Positions 1 through 9,312 of a stretch of DNA of 24,596 bases are shown here, in pieces (within the stretch, counting starts at the first letter, position 1; each line of letters begins with the position of its first letter). The translations under genes were made by a program, and so were the position numbers. The stretch covers positions 1 to 24,596 of the forward strand of contig CAZUHK010000023.1 in the NCBI GenBank assembly GCA_964620345.1, read 5' to 3'. Under the pieces are notes generated by a model. The model ran no database searches. It saw nothing but the letters and a program-made list of their open reading frames with translations, and was not told where the DNA came from. The DNA is from CAZUHK01 sp964620345 (lineage in GTDB: Bacteria > Planctomycetota > Phycisphaerae > Phycisphaerales > Zrk34).

Positions 1-90
1 CATCACCCACCACACCGCCGGCCAACCCGTCCCCCGATTGGCGTGAACGGTTACACCGCCGCCGACCATGACGAATCGCCAAAATAGCCC

Positions 91-120
91 TTGCGCCCTC
101 ACCCCTCCTCGCGCTATGCG
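91..120 (+). promoter_or_regulatory. Weak candidate promoter before the small membrane protein
   Basis: TTGCGC at 91-96 and TATGCG at 115-120 are separated by 18 nt and roughly resemble -35 and -10 boxes. Transcription would start near 127, just before the strong Shine-Dalgarno-like AAAGGAGGT at 130-138. The match is poor and stands only because of its position. I see no gene in positions 1-90. Confidence 0.25.
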
Positions 121-122
121 GG

Positions 123-338
123 ATGCCACAAAGGAGGTGCGCCATCACTCTGGGCATTCGCAAACTGCGCGTCATCGCCATCATCGGCGGCGTCTTCCTG
201 ACGGCCAACATCATGATCGTCGCCTTTTGGCTGCAAGATCATGACCAGCAAACGCCTGGCGGGGGGGGCCGCAACCCGGAAAACTTCAAGACGGCAATCG
301 ACTTCCATTGCGGGGGATTGGACCTGTACCCACGATAA
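123..338 (+). CDS. Small single-pass membrane protein, unknown function, uncertain start
   Basis: This frame encodes up to 71 residues, with one hydrophobic segment (about residues 16-37, around VIAIIGGVFLTANIMIVAFW) followed by a short polar tail. I recognise no family. Third codon positions are strongly G/C from about 144 onward, as in the neighbouring genes, which supports real coding. The start is odd. The only in-frame ATG (123) lies upstream of a strong Shine-Dalgarno sequence, AAAGGAGGT at 130-138. The codon six bases after its GGAGG core is ATC (144), so initiation at ATC (64 residues) or at a later CTG (150) is possible. A run of eight G at 261-268 lies inside the frame and could be a slippage or sequencing-error site. 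The gene converges on rpoD and may share its terminator hairpin. Function is unknown. Confidence 0.5.
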   Translation: MPQRRCAITLGIRKLRVIAIIGGVFLTANIMIVAFWLQDHDQQTPGGGGRNPENFKTAIDFHCGGLDLYPR

Positions 339-412
339 TCCCGGAAAGACCGCATTTCCTACAGGCCGGCAGATCATGGGGCAACGCATCGGATGCCGCT
401 TTGCCGGCGTCG

Positions 413-441
413 AAAAAAGCCCACCCCGATGGGATGGGCTT
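413..441 (-). terminator. Intrinsic terminator downstream of rpoD
   Basis: Read on the minus strand, 441-417 forms an 11-pair stem (arms 441-431 and 427-417, loop ATC) with one G-U wobble, followed directly by six T (418-413). It begins about 20 bases after the rpoD stop, as expected for a rho-independent terminator. The plus-strand reading has a C/A mismatch and a poorer T tract, so it serves the minus strand best. It might also stop transcripts of the converging small gene. Confidence 0.8.
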
Positions 442-462
442 GGGTGTTTGTTCGATCGTCGA

Positions 463-2256
<1,794 letters not shown>

Positions 2257-2384
2257 TGCGTTACCTTCCTGGCGTCTGTCGGGCTTGTTCTTGCCACGTC
2301 TTGCTTCCGCCGTCTTAAGCGGCCGGCTTTGCTCGGTTGCCCGGTCGCGTCGCTGTCACGTCCAGCGTGTGTGGTTCATCTGGT

Positions 2385-4268
2385 TCACGCCCGGGCCTTG
2401 GGCACGCGGGCGGCCGATGGAGCGGCGCGGGCGTGCTCGAACGCGCGGGCGATGCGGTTGATCTCGTCCTGTGCTTGGTCAGGGGGGGCCGCGGCCTCGT
2501 CGGTGGGGCCGACAGTATACGCCTCATCGGCGCAGATTTGTCGCCAGCGCCGCACCGCCGCCTGCAACTGCTCGGCGACGCGGCCGGCGTCCTCACCACA
2601 TTTGCGTTCCACGTCCATCCGCAGGTCCATCGCCAGCGTCAGCACCTGCTCGTCATCGCTTATGCTACGCAGGTCGGCCGTGTCGAGTCGATCGTGCTCG
2701 GCCAGCCAATCGTAGATCAGCTCGTACAGCCGCCGCGTGGGCAGGTGGGCCAGGTCGCCGGGCGGCACCGTCTCGTCGAGCGGCCGGCCGTCGGGCATGT
2801 CGGCGTGAAACAGCGACGCATCGGCCAGCACGCAGCCGACGATCAGCTTCTCCAGCCGGTGCCGCAAGCTCGGCGCATCCTCCGGCTCGTCGTTCATCGG
2901 TTCATCCGCCGGGCGGTGTCGTGCGGCCTGTCGGTGCGCGGCGGCGGCTTGGCGGATCAACTGATCCACGGTGGCCAGGTCCAGATGCAGCAGGTCGGCC
3001 AGGTGTTGGAGCACCATGCCCCGACGGGTCGGCTCGAGCTGACGCAAGCCCAGCCGCACCAGCGTGCGCAGGTAATCCTCGGCGATGCGCTGGCGGCCGG
3101 CGATCGTGTCCACCGCGTTGAACGAATCGCGGATGCGGCGGAAGTGAAAGTCCATCGCGTCGTCGGCGGTCTGGATCGCCTGCTTCCACTGCCGGGGGCC
3201 ATCGGCGGCGCCCAGCAGGTCGGCCGGGTCCATCCCGGCGGGCAGCACGGCGATGGCCACGTCGATCGGCTCGCCGAAAAACACCTCCATCGCGCGGTCG
3301 GCGGCCTTCTGCCCGGCCTCGTCGGCGTCGAACACCAGCACGACCTTCTCGCAGTAACGCCGAAGCTCCGCCGCGTGCTGCGCCGTCAGCGCCGTGCCAA
3401 GCGTCGCGACCACGTTGTCAAAGCCATGTTGATGGCAGGCGATCACGTCGGTATACCCCTCGACGATGACCGCGGTGCGTTGCTTGATCATCGGCCGCTT
3501 GGCCAGGTTCAGCCCGAACAGCGTGGCCGACTTGTTGAACAACTCGCTCTCGGGGCTGTTGACGTACTTGGCGTCGGCGGTGGGGTCGTCGAGGTTGGAG
3601 CCGGCCAGGATGCGCCCGCCGAAGGCGATGGGCCGGCCGATGCCGTCGAAGATCGGGAAGATCAGGCGATGGCGGAAGCGGTCGTAGAGCGAGCCGTCGT
3701 TGCGTCGAGCGATCAGGCCGACCTTCACGAACGAGTCGGCGTTGAGCTTGCGCTGCTGGATGCCACGGGCCAGCGCGTCCCAATCATCGGGTGCGTAGCC
3801 GATGGCGAATTGCTCGATCATCGAATCGTCGATGCCGCGGTCGGCCAGGTAATCGCGGGCGAGCTTGCCGGTGGCGTCGTCGGTCAGACGGGCGCGGAAG
3901 AAACGCACCGCGGCCTCGTTGGCCTCGGCCAGCGTCTTGCGTTGTTCAGCCCCGGCGGTCTGGCCGGCGTTGGAAAAGTGCTCGGGCACCGCCAGCCCGG
4001 CCTGCTCAGCGAGGTGACGGATGGCTTCGGGGAAGCTCATCTTCAGGTAGTTCATCACGAAGCTGAACGCATCGCCGCCGGCGCCGCAGGCGAAGCACTT
4101 ATAAATCTGCTTGGAAGGCACCACGTGCATGCTCGGCCGCTTGTCATCGTGAAACGGGCAAAGCGCCACCATCTCCCGCCCCTTGGGCTTGAGGGCGATG
4201 TGCTGGCCGATCAACCGGACGATGTCGGTCGATTGAAGCACCTGGCGTTTGAAGTCGTCCCTGTCCAC
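2385..4268 (-). CDS. dnaG: DNA primase DnaG
   Basis: Primase lays down the RNA primers for chromosome replication. The N-terminal CHC2 zinc domain is visible (CPFH and CFACGAGGD; ligands C37, H40, C58, C61 from the start used here). A primase core and Toprim domain follow (VIVEGYTDVIACHQ and VLVFDADEAGQKA, about residues 263-330, with the metal-binding E and DxD). The C-terminal third is divergent, as is usual for the helicase-binding domain. I chose GTG at 4268 (627 residues) because AGAGG lies 10 nt upstream and the protein then begins MDRDDFKRQVLQSTDIV, matching the family's short N-terminus. An alternative GTG at 4289 adds seven residues but has no ribosome site. It is cotranscribed with rpoD downstream (128-nt gap), and a sigma-70 promoter lies upstream. 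Confidence 0.96.
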   Translation of the reverse strand: MDRDDFKRQVLQSTDIVRLIGQHIALKPKGREMVALCPFHDDKRPSMHVVPSKQIYKCFACGAGGDAFSFVMNYLKMSFPEAIRHLAEQAGLAVPEHFSNAGQTAGAEQRKTLAEANEAAVRFFRARLTDDATGKLARDYLADRGIDDSMIEQFAIGYAPDDWDALARGIQQRKLNADSFVKVGLIARRNDGSLYDRFRHRLIFPIFDGIGRPIAFGGRILAGSNLDDPTADAKYVNSPESELFNKSATLFGLNLAKRPMIKQRTAVIVEGYTDVIACHQHGFDNVVATLGTALTAQHAAELRRYCEKVVLVFDADEAGQKAADRAMEVFFGEPIDVAIAVLPAGMDPADLLGAADGPRQWKQAIQTADDAMDFHFRRIRDSFNAVDTIAGRQRIAEDYLRTLVRLGLRQLEPTRRGMVLQHLADLLHLDLATVDQLIRQAAAAHRQAARHRPADEPMNDEPEDAPSLRHRLEKLIVGCVLADASLFHADMPDGRPLDETVPPGDLAHLPTRRLYELIYDWLAEHDRLDTADLRSISDDEQVLTLAMDLRMDVERKCGEDAGRVAEQLQAAVRRWRQICADEAYTVGPTDEAAAPPDQAQDEINRIARAFEHARAAPSAARVPKARA

Positions 4269-4435
4269 TGGTTTGCAACCTCTGCGCACCGCAAGCGGCG
4301 GTTTCCCCGCTTCAGTGTTTACGGTTCGTGTCCGGGCGTTCGCCCCAAGGTCGGGGTGGAAGGTCGATATTACGGCCCGGACGAGTGTTTGGGATTCGGT
4401 CCCCAGCCGCTGACCTTCGTGCTGTCAATGCGCAA

Positions 4436-4463
4436 AAGATAGCACCGCATGGGGCTTAGTCAA
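4436..4463 (-). promoter_or_regulatory. Sigma-70-type promoter for dnaG-rpoD
   Basis: On the minus strand TTGACT (4463-4458) and TATCTT (4441-4436) are separated by 16 nt, close to the TTGACA-17-TATAAT consensus. The predicted start near 4429 would give an untranslated leader of about 160 nt before dnaG. The local sequence is visibly more A/T-rich than its surroundings. A 6-bp GC hairpin (4523-4540) lies just upstream, between the ribokinase stop and this promoter, but lacks a T tract. Confidence 0.6.
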
Positions 4464-4547
4464 TCGAAAAGTGAAGTATTTTTACGTTGTGTTAGCCCGA
4501 GGGGCGGTTGCCGGGCGGTTATCGGCCCCGAATTGGGCCGGCTCCGC

Positions 4548-5492
4548 TCAAGCCCGCCGGCCCAGGCGGTCGACCTGCTCGCGGGTGGGCATGGCTTGCT
4601 GGGCACCGAGCTGGCCGGCGGCCAGCCCGCCTGCGGCGCAGGCCAGTCGCACCGCGTCGGCCAGCGCCATTTTCTCCGCCAGGCCCACGCCCAATGCCGC
4701 CGTGAACGCATCGCCGGCCGCGGTGGTGTCAACCACGTCGACCGCGAACGCGGGGGTGTGCATCACCTCGCCGTGGGCATCGAGGGCCACCGCGCCGTGC
4801 TCGCCGAGCTTGATGACCGCCCGGCCGGCGCCGCGGCGGATCAGCTCAGCGGCGACCAGCTTCGCCTCGGCCACGCCGTGTACCGGTTCGCCGGTCAGCA
4901 GTTGGGCCTCGGTCTGGTTGGGCGTGATCAGGTCGACGGCGAACAGCTCATCGGGCAGGCCCGTGGCGGGGGCGGGCGCGGGGTCGAGGATGCTCATCAC
5001 CCCGTGCCGCCGCGCCAGGCGCATCGCGGCGCAGACCGTGGGCAGGGGCACTTCCAACTGCAGCAGCATCACGTCGGCCTGGGCGATAAGTGACTGGGCC
5101 TGGGTGATATCATCGGGGCTGAGTTGGCCGTTGGCGCCGGCCACGAGGGTGATGGCGTTTTCACCCGCGGCGTCGACGTGGATGACCGCGATGCCGCTGG
5201 AGCAGTCGGCGGTGGGGTGGACGGCGTCGGTCACGACGCCGGCCCGCTCGAGCCCGGCCAGCAACTCATCGGCAAAGCCATCGTCGCCGACGCGGCCGAC
5301 CATGCGGCACCGCGCGCCCAGCCGGGCGGCGGCCACGGCCTGGTTGGCCCCCTTGCCGCCGGGCGCGGTGAACATGTCGTGGCCCGCGAGCGTTTCGCCG
5401 GGCCGGGGCATGCGCTCGCAACGCAGCACCAGATCCATGTTGATCGATCCGATGACAATCACGTTTGCGGCGCTGGACGGTCGGGCGGACAT
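4548..5492 (-). CDS. rbsK: Ribokinase (PfkB family)
   Basis: This enzyme phosphorylates D-ribose at O5 with ATP, feeding the pentose phosphate and nucleotide pathways. The 314 residues match E. coli RbsK along their length. The N-terminal strand VIVIGSINMDLVLRCE carries the sugar-binding Asn and Asp. PfkB signature 1 is GGKGANQAVAAARLG, the substrate region is GANGQLSP, and TPNQTEAQLLTG follows. Signature 2 is DTTAAGDAFTAALGVGLA, with the catalytic Asp of the AGD motif. The start is supported by AAGGA about 10 nt before the ATG. It diverges from purF, which uses PRPP. That neighbour suggests a shared ribose-phosphate theme, but no RbsD or ribose transporter is present. Other PfkB sugar kinases are possible, but the ribokinase-specific motifs are good. 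Confidence 0.9.
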   Translation of the reverse strand: MSARPSSAANVIVIGSINMDLVLRCERMPRPGETLAGHDMFTAPGGKGANQAVAAARLGARCRMVGRVGDDGFADELLAGLERAGVVTDAVHPTADCSSGIAVIHVDAAGENAITLVAGANGQLSPDDITQAQSLIAQADVMLLQLEVPLPTVCAAMRLARRHGVMSILDPAPAPATGLPDELFAVDLITPNQTEAQLLTGEPVHGVAEAKLVAAELIRRGAGRAVIKLGEHGAVALDAHGEVMHTPAFAVDVVDTTAAGDAFTAALGVGLAEKMALADAVRLACAAGGLAAGQLGAQQAMPTREQVDRLGRRA

Positions 5493-5615
5493 CGCGCGGT
5501 TTCCTTGGGCTTGCGGCGATCGTGCGGTTGGCTGAGCTTAGCCGCCGATCGCTTGACCGTCACATCGGCGATGGCTACCGTGCGGCTTTGTTCAGCCGGG
5601 CAGGGCGAACGCGCG

Positions 5616-7034
5616 GTGCATACCCCCCAAAAGAAGGATAAATGCGGCGTGTTCGGCATCTGGGGGTGCCCGGATAGCGCCCTACGCACATACCACGCGC
5701 TTTACGCTCAGCAGCACCGCGGGCAGGAGTCGGCCGGCATCGCCGTGACCGATGGCGATTCGCTCGATCTGCATGTCGGGCTGGGCCTGGTGCCTGAGGT
5801 CTTCCCGCCGCGCGTGATGGACCAGCTTGCCGGCAAGGCGGCGATCGGGCACAACCGTTACTCGACGACCGGCTCGACGCGGATCAACAACTGCCAGCCG
5901 CTGATGCAGGAGTTTTCCGGCGGCCAGATCGCGGTGGCCCACAACGGCAACATCGCCAACGCTTCGCTGCTGCGCGAGCGGTTCGAGGCCGACGGCCACA
6001 TCTTTCACACCACGACCGACACCGAGGTGCTCTTTCACCTGCTGGCCACGCCCAACCACGCGCGCAAGGCCGACCCGCTGTACCACGCGCTTCAGCATCT
6101 TCAGGGCGCCTACTCGCTGGTGATCATTCGGCCCGATCGGATCGAGGCGGTGCGCGACCCGTGGGGCTGGCGGCCGCTGGTGCTGGGCAAGACGGCCGAC
6201 GGGTTCGACTGCGTGGCCAGCGAGTCGGTCGCGTTCGACGCGCTGGGCGCGACGCTGGTGCGCGAGGTCGAGCCGGGCGAGATCGTCACGCTCTCCGACG
6301 CGGGCGTGAGCAGCCGACGGTTCAGCGAATCGGTCACGCCGGCCCACTGCATCTTCGAGCACGTGTACTTCGCCAACCCTTCGAGCAAGGTGTTCGGCGA
6401 CACGGTGCAACTGGTGCGCGAGAAGCTCGGCGAGAAGCTGGCCGAGGAATGCCCCGTCCAGGCCGACTGCGTGATCCCCATGCCCGACTCGGGCCGATCG
6501 GCCGCGCTGGGCTACGCCCGGGCCAGCGGCCTGCCGTACCGCGAGGGCATCGTCCCCAACCGCTACGTCGGCCGCACGTTCATCCAGCCCACGCAGACCC
6601 AGCGCAAGCTGGCCGTGCAGCTCAAGCTCAACGTCGTCGAAGAGATCGTGCGCGACAAGCGCATCGTGGTGGTCGACGATTCGATCGTTCGGGGCACGAC
6701 AACGCGCGGCAAGATGGCCCAGCTCCGCCGCGCCGGAGCCAGGGAGATTCACTTCCGCGTCTCCTGCCCGCCGATCCGCCACGGCTGCTACTTCGGCATC
6801 GATTTTCCCGACCCCGCCCAACTCATCGCCCGCAACCGCAGCGTCGAAGAGATCGCCGAGTTCCTCGAAGTCGATTCGCTGCACTTCCTCTCGCTCGACG
6901 GCATGCTCTCGTGCGTCAGCCGGCCCAAGGGGCACTACTGCACCGCGTGCTGGTCGGGCGAATACCGCATCGATGTCGAAAACCCCATGGGCAAACTCGA
7001 CCTCGAACGCTATCAGTTGAAGATGTTTCGGTAG
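5616..7034 (+). CDS. purF: Amidophosphoribosyltransferase PurF
   Basis: PurF makes phosphoribosylamine from PRPP and glutamine, the first committed step of purine synthesis. The class II glutamine amidotransferase half begins at KCGVFGIWG, whose Cys is the expected nucleophile, with HNRYSTTGS and AHNGNIAN beyond. The PRPP-binding loop VVVDDSIVRGTTT lies at about residues 349-362. Cysteines in HCIFEH, SCPPI and YCTACWSGEY fit the Bacillus-type [4Fe-4S] enzyme. I use GTG at 5616 (472 residues), giving a nine-residue propeptide before Cys10, typical of that type, and AGGG upstream. An in-frame ATG at 5571 would add 15 unlikely residues. It converges on the DUF4340 gene with an 11-nt gap. Confidence 0.95.
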   Translation: MHTPQKKDKCGVFGIWGCPDSALRTYHALYAQQHRGQESAGIAVTDGDSLDLHVGLGLVPEVFPPRVMDQLAGKAAIGHNRYSTTGSTRINNCQPLMQEFSGGQIAVAHNGNIANASLLRERFEADGHIFHTTTDTEVLFHLLATPNHARKADPLYHALQHLQGAYSLVIIRPDRIEAVRDPWGWRPLVLGKTADGFDCVASESVAFDALGATLVREVEPGEIVTLSDAGVSSRRFSESVTPAHCIFEHVYFANPSSKVFGDTVQLVREKLGEKLAEECPVQADCVIPMPDSGRSAALGYARASGLPYREGIVPNRYVGRTFIQPTQTQRKLAVQLKLNVVEEIVRDKRIVVVDDSIVRGTTTRGKMAQLRRAGAREIHFRVSCPPIRHGCYFGIDFPDPAQLIARNRSVEEIAEFLEVDSLHFLSLDGMLSCVSRPKGHYCTACWSGEYRIDVENPMGKLDLERYQLKMFR

Positions 7035-7045
7035 CGTCGTCCCAT

Positions 7046-9307
7046 TTAGCGCCGCGGCTCCGCCGCGCTCCCCGCGAGCACCGCAAACGTCCCGCCGTCC
7101 AGCGTAAACCACGCCCCCTGGTCGATCCGCGCGACCGCGTCGTTCCAGTCGTTCGTGCTCGGCGCCCACAGCCGCAGCGTGTGTTGCTCGCCGTCGTGCG
7201 AGGTGATGGTCAGCGTGGCCGTCGGGTGGTTGCGGTCGATTTTGTAGGCGTCGATGTTCGTGAACCGCTGGGCTCGCAGGCCGGCGAGCGTGTCGAACAG
7301 CTTGCCCGACTGGGCCTCGGGCAGATCACCGCTTTCGGTAGTGAAATTGCCCTCCGAATCGCGCTTCACCGTCAGCTCGCCGCGGCGGACCGACGCGATC
7401 CGATCGACCGACCACTCCAACATCGTGCGGGGTCGAAGCTCGGCGGTGAGCGATTCGAGTGCCGCGGTGGCCAACTCGAACACGCCGTGGTCGTCGATCT
7501 TCGCCAGCTTCTGGTCGCGATCGATGTGCACTGTGTGCGTCGCGTTGTCGGTGGTGATCGTGATGCGGGCGTCGACGTTGCCAAGCTCCGCGTCGCGCCA
7601 CGCGACGGCCCGCAGCGGCGAGAAGGCGTTGGCGAGCATCGCGATGGCGCGATCGTCCAGCCCCTCGCCGGCGAGGGGCGCATCTTCGCCTTCGCGCTGA
7701 ATCGTGAACGTCGCGGCGAATCGGCCGCTGCGGCGTTCGACGGCCAGCGAGCGGATGTCCGCCTCGGGCACGTCCAGCACGGTGCGATCGCGGTAGGCCA
7801 CTACGGGCCGTTCCAACGCCGCGAGCTTGGCCGCAGTAACGACCGCCGCGACCGGCTCGTCGTGGCGCAGCACCCGCCGTGAACCCTCCCCGCCGGGGTA
7901 CACGCGCAGCACCTCATCGGCATCGCGGCCCTCGATCGCGAGGGTGATGGTCATCATCGGCTCGCCGTCGGGCGAGCCGGTCTCAGACGAGGTGGCGCGG
8001 GTGTTGAAGATCGCGGTCAGCGCTTCATCCACCGCCGCCGGTTCGACGTCGAACGGCTGATCGTCATGCCATGACCATACCCCGGCGGTGCGCACCACCT
8101 CGAGCGTGCGGCCGTCGTGTTCGATCGTCAGCGCGTTCACATCGTTGCGCGCCGTGGGCGTGAGCCGATCGTCGCGCAGCTCGGCGAGCGTCGCGTCGAG
8201 CTTGTCGAGCGTGGATTCGGGCACGGTGAACACCACCGGTCGCCCGCCCCACATCGCGAAGCGGTTGTCCCCGGCCAGGTCGGTGGGCTGGCCGATCGTG
8301 AGTACGTGCGGCTGGGCGTCGGCGTCGCGCGGGTGCAGCGTCAACCTCACCGTCGGCTCGGCCAGACCGAACGCGGCCAGGTCGTCGGGCTGATCCGCGA
8401 CGAACCGCTCCACATAGCTGCCGTTGACCGCGTCGACCAGTTCGTTGATCGCCGCGGGCTTGACGCGGCCGGCGTGCTCGCCGGTGAATCGCCAGGCCGG
8501 CTCGTCGCGTTGCATTGTCGCCGTCACGTGCTCGTTGGTCAGTTCGATGCGTCGCAGTTGCTCGCGTTCGAGGCGTTGCAGCGACGCGCGGCGCATGTCC
8601 GCGACGGCCCGGTCGGTCAGCAGCTCGTGCAGGCGGGCGCCGGTGACGTAGATCGTCGGGTCGTCGCCGATCATCGTGAACGCCCGGCCCGCGGCGCTGG
8701 TGCGGCCGAGCTTGATGGTGTGCTGGGCCTCGACGCGCTCGACCTGGGCCAACAGCCGCTCGCGGTACGCCTCGCGCTTGTCATCCAAGTCGACCGGGGC
8801 ATCGCCGTCGTTCGGTCCGGGCGAGGGATATTCCTCCTCGAGGATCTGGTCGAGCCGCTGGTTGAGCGATTGCTCGGTCGCGTAGCGTCGGCCGCGGTAC
8901 TCGTGAAACACGCTCATCAGCGTGATCGTCGCGCGCGGCGGGGCCAGGCCGTAGGCCTTGGCCTTGGAGGCGTCGTCGATCTTGCGCGTGTAGGCCAGCA
9001 GCAGGGCGGCGTCGATCAGTTGCTCGACCGGCCGATCTTCCAGCGCCCATTGCACCGGCTGAGTCTGCCGCCAGCGGCCGTCGATCCGTTCGATCACCGC
9101 GTCGGCTTCACCGGGCTGTTCGATGCGGAGCTGCCGCGCCGCCTGGGCGGGGATGTCGCCCTGGTCGATCAGCGCGACGCCCGCGCCGGGCCGGGCGTTG
9201 GAATCGGTCGGCGGGCCGTTGTCCCACAAGCCCAGTTCGACTACGAGGAAGTAGCCGGCCAACGCCAGCGCGATCAGCAACACGATGAAGGTGGTGCGAG
9301 TGTTCAT
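7046..9307 (-). CDS. DUF4340 domain-containing membrane-anchored protein
   Basis: This 753-residue protein has one N-terminal membrane segment (about residues 7-27, FIVLLIALALAGYFLVVELG) and a large predicted extracytoplasmic part. The latter contains repeated motifs of the DUF4340 type, such as ITLMSVFHEYRG, LTIGQPTDLAGDNRF and LTITSHDGEQHTLRLWAP, on an evenly polar beta-rich background. The family has no defined reaction. It is typically encoded beside GldG-like auxiliary proteins of ABC-2 transporters, exactly as here, where its start lies 5 nt after the GldG-like stop. It probably works with that transporter at the cell surface (inference). No convincing Shine-Dalgarno sequence is visible, so translation may be coupled to the upstream gene. 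Confidence 0.85.
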   Translation of the reverse strand: MNTRTTFIVLLIALALAGYFLVVELGLWDNGPPTDSNARPGAGVALIDQGDIPAQAARQLRIEQPGEADAVIERIDGRWRQTQPVQWALEDRPVEQLIDAALLLAYTRKIDDASKAKAYGLAPPRATITLMSVFHEYRGRRYATEQSLNQRLDQILEEEYPSPGPNDGDAPVDLDDKREAYRERLLAQVERVEAQHTIKLGRTSAAGRAFTMIGDDPTIYVTGARLHELLTDRAVADMRRASLQRLEREQLRRIELTNEHVTATMQRDEPAWRFTGEHAGRVKPAAINELVDAVNGSYVERFVADQPDDLAAFGLAEPTVRLTLHPRDADAQPHVLTIGQPTDLAGDNRFAMWGGRPVVFTVPESTLDKLDATLAELRDDRLTPTARNDVNALTIEHDGRTLEVVRTAGVWSWHDDQPFDVEPAAVDEALTAIFNTRATSSETGSPDGEPMMTITLAIEGRDADEVLRVYPGGEGSRRVLRHDEPVAAVVTAAKLAALERPVVAYRDRTVLDVPEADIRSLAVERRSGRFAATFTIQREGEDAPLAGEGLDDRAIAMLANAFSPLRAVAWRDAELGNVDARITITTDNATHTVHIDRDQKLAKIDDHGVFELATAALESLTAELRPRTMLEWSVDRIASVRRGELTVKRDSEGNFTTESGDLPEAQSGKLFDTLAGLRAQRFTNIDAYKIDRNHPTATLTITSHDGEQHTLRLWAPSTNDWNDAVARIDQGAWFTLDGGTFAVLAGSAAEPRR

Positions 9308-9312
9308 GCGAT

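Noticed and set aside
2337..4442. A 701-codon open frame opposite dnaG
   Set aside because: Antisense shadow of dnaG, with typical GC-skewed composition and no domain.
4523..4540. GC-rich hairpin downstream of ribokinase as an intrinsic terminator
   Set aside because: The 6-bp stem lacks a T tract on either strand, so termination there is not supported.
5552..5580. Promoter for purF (TTGACC then CTACCG)
   Set aside because: The -35 is fair but the -10 is poor. It only weakly supports the GTG 5616 start, so it is not listed as a feature.
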